In this document: piece after piece, positions 11,501 through 24,000 of the stretch
Layout of the letters: each line of letters begins with the position of its first letter
How positions within the stretch are numbered: the first letter of the stretch is position 1
Origin: Tetranychus cinnabarinus
Lineage: Eukaryota > Arthropoda > Arachnida > Trombidiformes > Tetranychidae
Assembly: GCA_022266195.1 (NCBI GenBank)
Contig: WHVY01000010.1
Coordinates: forward strand, 136,501 to 200,500
DNA: 64,000 nt
Reading direction: 5' to 3'
The notes under the pieces: generated by a model
Seen by the model: the letters and a program-made list of their open reading frames with translations, nothing else
The model's database searches: none
Told to the model about the DNA's origin: nothing
Made by a program: the position numbers and the translations under genes

Positions 11501-13216
11501 GCTTTTTGCGAAAGATCTTCTGATTTTTGTGAAGATTGAGTGGATTGCGACGATTGAGTGGATTGTGATGATGTATGATAGGAATTAGAGGCACCAACCA
11601 AACTGTAAATAAAAGAGACATAGCACAATTTAGTACCCTTGATTCTGAATAGATATGATATAAGATATGAAAAAAATTGAAAAATTGCTAGTTACCTAGG
11701 TGCACCAGAGCTTGGAGTAAGCGTTCGGGGTGAGTTATCTTGGGGCATATTTCTAATAATATTGCTAGGTGACGAAGCAGGGCTGCTAAGTCCTCTACAT
11801 TGCTCAAGTGAATCATGGTTACTCATACTCGGTGGTGGTGTAATAATGGTGTGATAATTGGAATTGAATATTTGGTGATTGGAATTGGATTGCTGTACAT
11901 AATTATGAATAGATTGATGGGGTGAAGGTGGTGGTTGATGGGGAGGAGGCTGTGGCTGCGGTTGCAGTAGATGATGTGACATTGAATGTTGGTGTCTTGG
12001 ATGAGATTGATGAAATTGTGGAAGATGAGTTGGGTGCTGATGTTGGTGGGGATGAGGAGGATGGTGGTGATGAGATTGATGTGAGTGATGAGTTTGATGA
12101 TGTTGACTATTGCCCCCGATTGAATTTGAATTTATTCGGCCTAGTTGTAAATTTGGTGAGTTACCACCATAATTGACTGAGTTAGATATCGGAGTTAATT
12201 GATGGTCCGTCCTAGACTCTCTTTCTACTCTTGAATATGCGTGATCATTGGTCGTTCCTACAAGTTGATGACTTTGATCTGAAATAAGATCATTTGGAGC
12301 CATTTGATTGGGTGGCATGGTCGCGCAGCTGTCACTATCATTGATCTAAAGATGATGGATAGATAAAGAAAAAACATGAGAAGATATTAATTTAATATTT
12401 CTGTCGAGTAAGTGTTAAAAATATTGAGAGATGTAAATATCTCCAGAGAAGTATAAAAATATACTCTTGTACTCTTCATTTTATCTCTATTTTCATAGGA
12501 GAATAAATAAATTGAATCCTTTCAAGGTAATATGAATCAATCCAAAGTACAAAAGAAGATAAAAGACTGAAATGAGAAAAGACTAAAAACTAGTGACGCC
12601 AATTGATTCAACGTTCGAAGAGCACAATAATGTCCTTGAATTAAAAGTATCCAATTAACGGAGATATTTGGTATGTTTCTTATGGGTCGATAAAAAAATA
12701 AACGGAAAACGAACGTTGGTAAAATACAGGTAAAATTAGTTTCATTAGATTTTTGGAGAAGAAACATAAACAACTGTTCCTGAGAATCTTTCTAAATCCA
12801 ATTCGCTGAAATATACCAAATAGATGATGAAATAATCTAAAGATCAAAAACACAAAGCTCCAGGTGGGTATGTTGGTGAAAGATTTACAGAGTTGATAGC
12901 TGATCTTTCTGAGTAAGATTCTCTCTTCCACAGTCAATAGGTTACCATTACCATAAATGGCGACTCAAACATTAATCGAAATACTCACAAAAAGATTTAA
13001 TAAAGGGTCATCGAAGTGTAGATATGATTGTGATGTTTGCATCTCATTGATCATACCAGAATTAATCGAACAGTCGGATGATTGAAGACAGTGTGTTTGA
13101 TTTAAACGTGTAGCTGCTGAAGGGGATAATGTTGAAATAGATGAACTTGGAGGTAAAATCGGAATAGTTTGTGAATTTAATGGCCTATAATTGTAATCAA
13201 GTAAATTAGGATTCAT
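8528..13216 (-). CDS. Tp53bp1: 53BP1 orthologue: DNA double-strand-break adaptor with tandem Tudor and BRCT pair, 6 exons
   Basis: Chromatin reader that binds nucleosomes at double-strand breaks and steers repair toward end joining. Predicted exons (minus): 13216-12989, 12345-11696, 11602-9376, 9311-9106, 8937-8789, 8703-8528; every junction is in phase, giving about 1211 aa. Order: a His/Pro/Gln-rich N-terminus (~150-240); a dense SQ/TQ cluster (303-329); a segment RTVQTLHTVRQVFYQGRVL (417-435) resembling the 53BP1 oligomerisation region; basic and acidic low-complexity; a tandem Tudor (695-806); a UDR-like motif (815-830); a Ser/Thr linker; and a C-terminal BRCT pair (from ~980) with HTWVIECC and SEYLAQCL as the conserved Trp/Tyr helices. 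The start at 13216 is the ATG closest to the first conserved exon; an in-frame upstream ATG (13291) or a further 5' exon is possible. Confidence 0.9.
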
Positions 13217-13885
13217 GATCAAATAATGTAAACAAATGTTAGTAGACGGATGAGGATGGTGTAGAGATGCTGGCCAGAAAAATTGAAGCAAAATTGCATC
13301 TTAAGATGAGCAGGAGCAAAGAGTAATTCTCAGAGGCGCCACTATTAAATCTACTAAAGAAACTATTTATTTAAATGTTTTAGCCTTTAAATAATTTAAA
13401 AGTTTTCAGTTATAATTAGATCGATTGTCTTAATTTGCTACTCGTACATCTTAAGATTTATTGCAATAATGCCATAAAAATTATAGTCTCCAAATAATGT
13501 ATTTAATAAAAAAATATTTTTTGACTTATTTTTTTCTAGTCCATTATTAGGATTCGGATTGTATCCTACGGCAATCATCATCATATGTTTCATCATTAAT
13601 CATAAATGCAAATGATAATTGTCCTTGTGAATTTAATTTTGTATTGGAAATGAGTTTAGTTCATCGGACAGTCGATTTAAATGATTAACTTGACGCACTC
13701 TCAAGTGCGCATAGCTGAGAAAAAAAGAGATAACAACTTGAAGTAAACAATGTTTACTAAACATTGCAAATTCATTTGCCATTTTGCTATTTAGCTTGAA
13801 TTCCTAGCTTGTGAGTCATGTTTGCACTTTTTGACTGAATAACATTTTTTTCTTGTCGTAAAGTGTTTCTAGTTTTGAACAAATA
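13217..13885. promoter_or_regulatory. Shared upstream region of 53BP1 (-) and copine (+)
   Basis: 669 bp separate two divergently transcribed start codons, so both promoters probably lie here. I see no clear TATA box. A 5' exon for 53BP1 cannot be excluded. Confidence 0.45.
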
Positions 13886-15531
13886 ATGGATAGTGCCAGA
13901 ATATCAACAGTTCCTACAACAATGTTGGAGTTGTCAATTTCTTGTCGGAATCTAACCAATAAAGATACATTGTCAAAAAGTGATCCACAATGTACTTTGT
14001 ACATCAAAAATTTGTCAGATAAAGATTGGAGAGAAATTGGAAAAACCGAAGTGATCAATGATGATTTAAACCCTCACTTTGTCCGTAAATTTTTGATCGA
14101 TTACAACTTTGAAACGGTGCAAAAACTGAGGTTTGTATTACATGACATTGATACTGTTTCAAATGATTTTCTTGGCCAACATGAAACAACCCTGGCTGAA
14201 ATCGTTGCCTTTCAGGGAAGAGAATTTACTGGTCCTTTGAAAGATGAAAGAGGAAGAAGTGCAGGAACTGTCATTGTAGTTGCTGAGGAGATTGCTAATT
14301 GTAAACGAAGTGTAAATATCACCTTAAAAGGTTGTGATATTCTCGGAACTAGTTGCTTCACCAAACGATCAACTTTCCTCACGTTTTGGCGATCTATTGA
14401 AAACGGATCTTATAGTCTAGTTCATAAAACTGAAGCTGCTTCAGTTTCCCATAAACCTGAATGGAAAAAGATCTATATTTCTTCTAGAACACTTTGCAAT
14501 GGAGATTTTGATCGCAACATTAGGATTGACTGTATGAAATATAAAATGTCTGGCGCCCATACTTTGATTGGATCATTTCATACTACTCTCAATGACTTGA
14601 CTCAAAGATTTAACAATCCTTCTAATCGTAAATTAACGGTAAGCACTAGTTATCAACCATCAATAGCAGATTAATAATTTTCAAATTTCTTTTTCAGCTA
14701 AGCAATTCAAAAAAGCGATCCATAAAATGTGGTAATTTGGAACTCAAGGAACTAGAAATTGGCGATGAATATTCATTTCTCGATTATATCATGGGAGGAA
14801 CTCAACTACATTTCGCAGTTGCTATTGACTTTACTGCCTCTAATGGTAATCCAATATATCCAGAGTCGCTACATTACATTGGATCAGATAAATCTAATCC
14901 CTACGAACTAGCTTTAAAAGCAATCGGTGAAATTTTAAGGCCATACAACTCTCAAAATGTTTATCCTGGTTTTGGGTTTGGTGCAAAATTATCACCTCAA
15001 GCTCCAGTCTCTCACCAATTTCCATTAAATGGTAACATTAACCATCCGTACTGCAATGGAATTGAAGAAATTATCACACATTATCGATCAACTGTTAGTC
15101 GTGTAACTTTTTACGGACCAACCAATTTTGCTCCTGTTATTGAAAGTACAGCTGCCATCGCTAGACAATATGATGCTGGTTCTAGCTATTTTATATTACT
15201 CATTATTACTGATGGTATTATTTGTGATATGCCGCAAACAAAACAGGCAATAATCGAGGCTTCACACTTGCCTCTGTCAATAATTATTGTTGGTGTTGGA
15301 AACGATGATTTTGCTGCCATGAATGAACTTGACTCTGATGATCGCTTGTTGGAATTTAATGGTAAAAAAGCTGTCCGTGATATTGTTCAGTTTGTACCTC
15401 TGAGAAACTACATCAATACATCAGTACCAGCTATGGACGGTTTAGCTAAAGATGTGCTTTACGAAGTACCCGATCAACTTACCTCATTTATGAGAGCCAA
15501 AGGAATCAAACCCAAAAAAACTACTCAATAA
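13886..15531 (+). CDS. Copine, 2 exons
   Basis: Calcium-dependent phospholipid-binding cytosolic protein that moves to membranes on calcium rise. Exons are 13886-14638 and 14698-15531, joined in phase 0 with a 59-bp intron; about 528 aa, the usual copine size. C2A (residues ~10-125) keeps the Asp set: KDTLSKSDP with D27 and D33, and HDID with D87 and D89. C2B (~145-250) is recognisable but its first loop reads DILGTSCFTKRSTFL, without the KSDP Asp pair. The C-terminal copine (vWA-like) domain starts at about 280 and has the family signature AIDFTASNG (293-301), then a long conserved block ending in VPLRNY and the helix near 510. Which vertebrate copine it matches best cannot be decided by eye. 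Confidence 0.92.
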
Positions 15532-16085
15532 CATTTTACTTTTATCTTGTTATTTTCTCAATGTTTGTCTTTTAACCTGCCAATGACAATTTTATATCTC
15601 AATTCTATCATGTCCTATGAAACAAACTATCTTTACTATCGTGGTGATTCACAATTTAATTTTATCTGTCTTTATATGATAAGCACCATTGTTATTACAT
15701 TGAGCTTTCTATTGTATTCTCTTATTTAACGTATTATTCGTTAACGAACAAATTATGCTAAATTCATTCCATACTCGTTGTTGAACTTCCACAATTCACT
15801 ACTTGACCAAATTTTTTTATTAAATTTGTCTGTATCTGTTGTCTAATAAAATTAATACATATTGTTATCTCCAATAATAATAAACCAATACTTTTGTAAA
15901 ATTGATGTTGAATTGAACAATCTTCCTAGCTTAATACACTTTATTTTTCCACTCAAAGAGGGCGTTACAAGTATACTGTTATTCGAGTCCTTCACTTGGT
16001 CTTGTTTGTTTATCAATAATCATCTTTTTTAATTGTTCAATTAATCTCTAATTTCCGGATTAACCTTTGTTTTGACAACAAATCA
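15532..16085. other. Copine 3' region and 5' flank of the COX8-like gene
   Basis: AT-rich. The open stretch 15547-15729 encodes hydrophobic low-complexity residues with no motif and is probably 3' UTR. AATAAA occurs near 15845. Confidence 0.5.
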
Positions 16086-16158
16086 GGTATGTAATTTACT
16101 TAAGTAAACATGGATTTGACTGGAGAGATCATAACTAGATATTTATCTCTTTATCCAG
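16086..16158 (+). other. 5' UTR intron of the COX8-like gene
   Basis: A good donor (CAG|GTATGT at 16086) and acceptor (TTTATCCAG ending at 16158) sit just before the start codon at 16174, so the leader is probably spliced. Confidence 0.45.
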
Positions 16159-16173
16159 GAAAGTGTTACCATT

Positions 16174-16449
16174 ATGAACTCGATAGTTCGACAATGCTTG
16201 AATCCAAGGACTATTAAAGGTCTACAAATGCTGCAAAAAAGAGGCTACTCGTACCCTTATGATAATAAATTTTTGGTCACTCCACCTAGGACACCAATAT
16301 CGGTAGTTGAAAGAGTAGCTTGGTTTACCTTGCTTTTTACCTCTATAACCTCTGTCCCTGCTTGGATTCTTTATCATCTTCGTCTTTACCGAGGCCAAAC
16401 CTACGATGACTGGATTAACTATCAAAACAGATGGGTCAAAAGTGGATAA
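16174..16449 (+). CDS. Small mitochondrial inner-membrane protein, probably cytochrome c oxidase subunit 8
   Basis: Single coding exon, 91 aa. The first ~24 residues (MNSIVRQCLNPRTIKGLQML) are basic and amphipathic with no acidic residue, like a mitochondrial presequence. A PPRTPIS motif then leads to one membrane helix (~47-67) with a conserved-looking PAWILYHL and a short basic tail with YRG. Presequence, PP..PIS, single helix ending in P-[AS]-W-[IV]-L and basic tail is the COX8 layout as I remember insect versions. If so, it sits in complex IV of the respiratory chain. Other small complex subunits with one helix are possible; the ATG context and UTR intron support a real gene. Confidence 0.62.
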   Translation: MNSIVRQCLNPRTIKGLQMLQKRGYSYPYDNKFLVTPPRTPISVVERVAWFTLLFTSITSVPAWILYHLRLYRGQTYDDWINYQNRWVKSG

Positions 16450-19400
16450 ATGTTTTTTTGAATTGCTGACAAAGAATATTGTGAAATTGTTATCCCAGTA
16501 CTCATGAAATCATCATCAAAGCAAATTACTCTTACAAATCTCCATCTTTTAGCTTTCTTCTTAATATAATTTAATGAGCCAATGACGGTGATGATTTTAT
16601 TTTTGTTTTTATTCAATGTAGATTAACAGTCTAATGATGAACAGAACAGAAAATAAGCAGCCATTAAAGTTGTTCTGCTTTAGGGTAAATTAATGTGCTT
16701 GCTAGAACCTGAAAATGAATCAAATACTGTGTTTTTTTGTAGGTTAAATTTGTTTTGATTGATTTCCTTTGAGAAAAAAAATTATTAAATCTAATTGTAG
16801 ATTAAATTGGTTAATTGATTACTTTCATTTGATCATCTGGATGTTACCGGTCAATTCATTATTTTAATGATAATGGTACCTCAACAAAAAATGAAGCTGA
16901 TGTAAAAAATGGACGACTCATTTTTCATCAAAGCCGTTGACTTAACAGATTTTATTCTTTACCTCCAAGGATTTGCAAGAATTGATTATCTCATGAAAAT
17001 TGAATTATTGAATACAAACAGATTTGCACTTTTCATCTTTTAATAGTAAACATTTAGCAAAGTAAAGTTTAATCTCAACTAATGATTTAAAGGCTAAAGA
17101 GAATCAATTATGCTATTACAATACAAAAATACATTGAAACAAATTGCCATTAAAAGGAGTTACAATTGTTGAAAGGAACATCTTTTCGGGATAACTGACT
17201 TTTCACCTAAACATCAGCAATACCAGTTGATTAAGAAAGATCAGGTGCTGCTTTACAATAAAAAGTCAAATTACCAGAAATAGAAATACAATTAAATCAA
17301 TTAATTTTACAAGTGTAAAAGGTTTAAGGCCAAAAAACTGATGTTGAACTAGTCGAAATTGAATTGCTAGCTCAATCACTATTTTAAAGGTTTAATAAAT
17401 CGCTGAATTTGATAGTAGAATTAGCTTGATCAGGATCATCCCCTATACAGTTTAATTGCAGCAATCGAAACCGTTTTACTTTCTCAAGCTAGATTGGCAC
17501 AATTACTTGACCATTACGACTTAATAGTACGGTATTTGAACGGCATATTTGAAGATCGGTAATATTAATTGGTTATGAATGAGTCAAAACATAAATCAAC
17601 AGTTCGGATATGTTCATTAGCCAATTGTCGGATTATGATTCAGAGAAGAATCATAGTTCTATTAAACAATGTTTAATGACTAATTTAGGTAGCAGCAATC
17701 TAAAAAAGATGAAAAATAGATAATGAGAAGATGTTACAAGATTTAACAACAATCAATAACCAGTATTTATTACCATCATGATGAACACCATTCAAAGTTG
17801 CAATCTACGATGGTAACAATTTTCAAGATTAAAACCTTTTCATCATCATCACCATCACAATCCACCTCAACTACTTTAGTGAGTCCAAGCATTATCTTGC
17901 CTTTTGTTATAATGATTATAATAAAGAAATAATGAGGAATGTTGATGACAACTATCATTATATCCGTAGGCGAGTTAGCTTCAGCTCCAAGGATTTTGAA
18001 GAATTAAAAGGTTCCTTAACCCGTTATAACAATAATAGGCATGAAATTTCAATCTCCTATTGAAAGGAAATCCAAAATTTAACATTTGATTACCATTATA
18101 AATTCATATGATGATTGCTTGTCAGTGAAAGTTTCACCTCTTTCACCAAGTTTTCCATCCCTTGCACTGGACAATACTCTGAATGCATCTCTGGCAAACT
18201 CTTGCTTTTTGTTCATTTCTTGAATTCAAGGCCCGCAATCAAAAGCTTTAATCCTTTAATATTCAACATCTTGAAGTGTTAATCCAAAGTAACCATATTA
18301 TGATGATAAAAAAATACAATCACGATTCCAAAACAAAGCATAAAGACAAGTGTATACATTTTACACAATACTTAATAGCCATTTTTGGCAAACCAGCATT
18401 AGATCAGCAATTGTTGATTGTTGTCTTCGTAACTGGAAACAATTGCAACTAGATGATCATTGACACTTTCAAGGGTAACAATCATCAAGTGGTGAACCAT
18501 AAGCTAATAGAAAAAAAACAAATCATTAACCAAAAAAAAGATAATTTAATTTCCTGTTGAGTTGGTAAAGGTTGGACATAATGTATCTTACCATCTTGTT
18601 TAAGCAGACTTTGGTGGATAGGATTGATTTTATTTGGGTTAATTGTGGTTGCACTAGAAAATTTACTGTAATGTCGATTAAAATGTAAATTAATTAGACA
18701 ATAATAAAATAAAACAGACTCAATTAAACAGATAGTATCACTATAATTGATGGTTATTGTTGGTTTAGCTTGGTTACCAAAAAGCACAATTGCTCATCTC
18801 CCGCTTTTTTACCTTCAATTCCTGGGGAAACAACATAAATTACATTTTGTACAAACCCAAACAATTTAAATTGTCATCAAATGTAAGTTTTTTTTATTTG
18901 GCTCATCATTAGCTTAAATCTTAATCAATATAAATCATACTTCTTATTAGTACAATGATTATTATTGTTTATTCAATTGCTATTAGTTGTAAAACAGCGA
19001 AATAGTTGGAATGATTGAAGGAATGAACAAGGAAAAAAAACTGAATGGCGAAATGAAGACGAACCTTTGCCATTAAAAAAGCAAGACATAATTGATTTAC
19101 AACAATTGTTAGACAATTAAATGCACATAATCAAATGTAAAACATGTCTTTATTGTTCACAGGATCAGCAATATTTAACAAGATAATTGATCAGTCTGCC
19201 ATTAAAAGACAATTTGCTGTTCAAATTGCTTGGTTACATTTTAATCTAGTTAACTCAAAAAGTTGTTATGACTGTGAATGTGTATGAATCAGTCTCTAAT
19301 ACAATTCAATTGATTGTAATCATCATCCCGGAACAAAATTCATCTACTCTTCAAAATGATAAGAATTGATTTACAGTACACATTGATGCAGATATAACAA

Positions 19401-20300
19401 GAGCTAAATTGTTGAGACACTTTAATTACTATTTAAATTAATGGGAGCCTCGTTATATGCATGAAGTAATAATTTTGTTGTTTTTTTGAGTTTTTAAAAC
19501 AGAATCTTCTTTAATTGAAAGCAATACTCAATCATCAAAAACGAACATTTTTCACACTTTTACCAGAAAAAAAACATTGTTTTTTGGTGTAAAAACTGGT
19601 TAATTTGTTGATTAACTTGAATGTAAAAATGAATCCAAGGTTATCAGCTTTTCGTTTTACTTTTCAGTTAATTGTTGAGGCTTAACTCTGTTCAACCTTT
19701 ACAAAATTAATTTGGTAAATAGTTAATTCACTCAATTATCAATCATTGAAACATGCTTCCAACTTGATTGAGGTTAATAAGCAATTTGCAAATCTTTTTG
19801 ACTCTGTTTTTTATTCACATGATAATAATTTAGATCCATTTGCAGTGAAATAATTCAATGGTCAGCCTGATAGTGCTGTTAAATTGTAACTCTTGGAGTT
19901 ACCCTTAATAAAGATTAATCATGCAGGGGAAAGTGTGAAAAAATATACACGGAATCTGATTCGATTGGAGAAGGAAATTGATTAAAAGGAATTCTTTCGA
20001 TGATCATTCAAAGCAGATAATAAAGCTAACAAAAGCGACATCAACTTGATAAAAACACAAGGAAATTGTTTAAATGGTGTTAATAACTAGTAATAACACC
20101 ATTAACTGTAAGATGACGAGATGAATTGTAGGAATTAGTGAAAGAGTAAAGTTGTTTAAATTGTTCAGAAAACCCATGTTGTTAAATTGAAAGATCAGAG
20201 ACAATATTATCATAAGGTGAATAAAGGCACGATTGGTTAAACAACCGGTTCTAATGTGAATCTATGTGTTGGACAGCTTAATACACTCCAATTGAAGGTA
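16450..20300. other. Gene-free AT-rich region
   Basis: About 3.9 kb of AT-rich DNA dominated by short TTGATTAA- and AATTG-like words. Open stretches (17776-17958 and 18485-18787 on minus) are short, hydrophobic or low-complexity and have no splice context or motif. No tRNA box pair or structured repeat was found. Confidence 0.55.
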
Positions 20301-20337
20301 AGTCCGTCAATATGTTTGGTTCAAGGGAGAAGAAGAG

Positions 20338-20416
20338 AGATGATGATGATGAGAGAGCATCGTTCTTACGTTTCACCACAACATCATGATGATGATGAGA
20401 GAGAGAGGAGAGAGCA
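20338..20416. repeat. GAT / GA simple repeats
   Basis: Two short runs of GATGAT passing into GAGAGA about 50 bp apart, upstream of the SUR first exon. A longer TCT repeat follows at 20698-20722. Purine/pyrimidine tracts of this kind often sit in promoter or 5' UTR DNA; no function can be shown here. Confidence 0.7.
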
Positions 20417-21088
20417 AGTTTACTTTTTTGTCTTAAGACTCAACATTACTCACTCTACTCTATTTAATTTCTGTTTCTTCATGTTAGACGTTTTGCGTAT
20501 TTATCTGATTTCATCTTATTCAATTCAACCTAACCTTTACCTTTCCAGTTAATCATCTCATTCAGTTTATTGTAATTATCTTAATATACATAATAATCAT
20601 CATAATCAGGCCTCAAGCAGAGCCTTTGTACTTTTTTACTTTCAGTCTGTGTGTGTTTCAATCAGTTGATCTGCTTTTACTTTTTATTCAATCATTTTTC
20701 TCTTCTTCTTCTTCTTCTTCTTGCTAACAACCTTTTCTTCGGTTTTTTTTTCTTTTTCCATCCTTGTTCTTGAAGTTCAAGTTGACAGAGAACCGAAGAG
20801 GGAGAGATCATGATAATTATGATGATTAGGATTACCAATTCATAATTAGTGTTATTTCAATGATTGTAGTAATTTGTAATCCAGATTTGCTACATTGCAA
20901 ATACCAAATAAACCAGCAACTATCTGGTTAACCTCATCAACAGTTTGTCTAATTTTGTTTCTTGTTTGTTTAACCATCAGCAACGCCAAAGCTTCATCAT
21001 CCTCCATCATTTTGCCTCATAGTTGTTAATATTGATTTTTTTACCGATGCAATCATCAACTGGATACTTTTTCAAATAATTAAAAAAA

Positions 21089-24000
21089 ATGTCCCAACTC
21101 AACTGTCCAATCTCATGGTTTCCTTGGAGTCATAGCTTCCAACAGGAATCCTCTTTGATCCAGCAAACGTCTTTCACGTACAATAACTCGACCATTCCTG
21201 GTTGGTTCTTAATTTATTACTGTCAAAGCAATTGGTTGACAAGCTCATTTAACATCATATTTATCTTAGTGTCCATTCAATTTTACCTTTCCTGTTACTG
21301 TGTCCGAGCTAAAAATGGTAAATCACGAAAGTCAACTGAAAATCTTCATAAACAGCACCATAATCATTCCAATAATCACTCAAACCATCAAAATGTCACC
21401 CAATCGGTTCACGTTTTACCCTCTTCTCAAGTGCGAAGTATCTCACAAAGCCACATTACAGATTTAGGTGTCAATGATGCCATCAGTGAAGACATTGATT
21501 GTTCTGTTGACAATGGACGATCCCATTTGATTAGCTTTTGGAACCAAATGACCCCTAAAGTATTACTTGACATCTTCACTTTAATGTTACTTTTCATTGT
21601 TTCTCTTTCCATCATTGAGCTCCTTCAATCTCCTTGGAACCATGTCAGTGACCATTTCAATGGTCGATTCATCACACTTGTTTCAACAATGATCACCTTG
21701 TTGGTCAACTATTTTATTGTGTTTCCCCAACTTGGCCTATTGCTGTTAAAACCTGGTTATGGTAACAGCCTTTATCGGGTTACCTTCTTAATCATCGTTG
21801 TCTCGTACTGGACCATCACCATAATCAATTTAGCTTGCCAATTGGGATTACTTTTAAACATGGGACTGTCCATTTGGATCCACATCAGGTTACAATTAAC
21901 ACTTGCTTCCATGATTATTACGACTTGGGTTCTTTGTGCTAAACTTTCAGCCATTCTCATGACAAAGGTAGGTTAACAAGATTACTATTGATTGAGAATA
22001 ATAAAATTATCATGATGATAATGTGTGTTATGTGACAATTTGTTGACACTGAAAGTGTTTTTTATCATTTGAGTAAAATAAAACCTTCAAACCAAGTGTT
22101 TACTTTGAGGAGTTTATTCATAGAGATGATTTTAGATATATTCAAATAGTATTATTAATACTTCAATAATGATACAAATTACTGCTATTTCTATAGCAAC
22201 CCTAATTCAGTTATCCTGATTAACTTTCAGGATAAATAATGAAATAAAGCAAACTTTTACTTTCAATCAGAATGAACTTTGTTTCGCAGCTTTGTAGATA
22301 AAAATACATTCAACTACAATACAAATTAACTTTCATTCTTAAATTAAATTGTAAAAGTTGCAAAAAGATGAAATTAATAACTTGATTAATCAGGAACAAG
22401 CCAAAAATATTAATTGTACAGCATTTTCAATCTTCTGATAATTAGTTGTTTTAGGTTGATCGGATTAGGTTAGAAGTGATTTCAATCAAGATTTGCATCA
22501 AGATAGTGTAATATCATTTTTTGTTGCAAATTTCATTACAGTAAACCAGATTTCTTGAATGAATAGATGTCTCAGTTTGACGTGAAACTTCTTCAATCAC
22601 ATTGAAATATTCCCCTGAATTTAATCAATTGGACTAATCAAAACAATCACAGTTTTGTAACTAAAAAAACTGGAAAAGGTTATCTTCGCACTAACAGTTC
22701 ATTAATAAACTTTTATTGAGTGTAACTTTTTATACACAATCATCTATCGACTGAAATTTGATTCCTTGAGATAGTATATTGTTGATATTAATAAATGAAT
22801 TTGTTCAAGTTGAAATGAAGTAAAAAAATAAACTTAATAATCCAAATTAATCAATACTTTTTGTGATTGAATCATCCAAGATTATCATGGATTAATTAAG
22901 TTCAGGTTAGCTAACACTTTGAATGTAAATATGTCAATCAATAAGTTTTCAACTCTTTGAAAACAACCTTTTCATGAGATATATCATCATGGGATATCGT
23001 GTACTTGGTCAATGGTTGAGAAGCAAAAAATACATTTCACACTTTTCCATTATCTAAATTGATCCCAATCTGATTGAGGATTTCATCCGAGTCTTGCTGT
23101 TTCATCAAAACTATAAAATTTAATTAGTTAACAGGTGATAATCTGAACCTATTTGATATTTAAAATCTGATAAAAAGTTAATTCCTTATGAATGTACTTT
23201 TTGTAAGCCTTTCAAATGAAACGCAAAACCAATTCAAAGTAGCAAAATTGGTGATACAGATAATAAATTATGATTTGTTCATTGTTTAAATGAATAGGAT
23301 CATAATATTATGTATCATGTATCATATGCATAATTGAACTTTCTTATGAAAAATTTTTTGCGTTAAACAATGCATTTTGCTTTTTTAAAAAGCAAATTGT
23401 CGGGTGATGATTGTAAATATGATAAACATGTAACAGACGATGATTTATCATAATATAAGAATCAAAATAATCTAATAAGATAAGAGATGACAGAGCATCG
23501 CTACAAGGTAGCATGCGACAATAAGGTTGACACGGATATGCAGGTCCTCTCAGGCCTCACTTAGTCATGACGATTAACACGCATCCCATTATCTTCATCT
23601 ATCTTATCCCTTGTTAGTTCATCTTTATCCTCATCAGCAGGAAATGAGGCGGATGATGATGGAGAGAGAGAGAGAGAAGAGAAGAAGAAGAAATAAGCAT
23701 CAGAAATGGATCGTGTTTTAAGAGCTGTGGACAGGTATGTTGGTTGGTTGATAACTATTTTTGTTGAGAATCTCCTTTTCTCTTAATAAATCTCAATTTC
23801 CCGATTTCAGTGTTGATCAAGAAAAACTGAAACATTTCCTTGGCAAAACTGGCATACTTTGGGTTGTTGATTGACGAGAAGGCAAGATGGGAGATTGTCC
23901 GAAATCCATTTAACTTTGCTGGTGAAAAGATGAGAAATATTAAAAGAATCAATTATAATGCGTAACAATAAAATGCAATAATAATTATAATAGTGATTAA

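Noticed and set aside
17776..18787. Two minus-strand frames in the gene-free region
   Set aside because: Low-complexity or hydrophobic AT-driven composition, no splice context, no family resemblance.
20256..20552. 98-codon frame before SUR
   Set aside because: Spans GAT/GA microsatellites; the residues simply translate the repeats.
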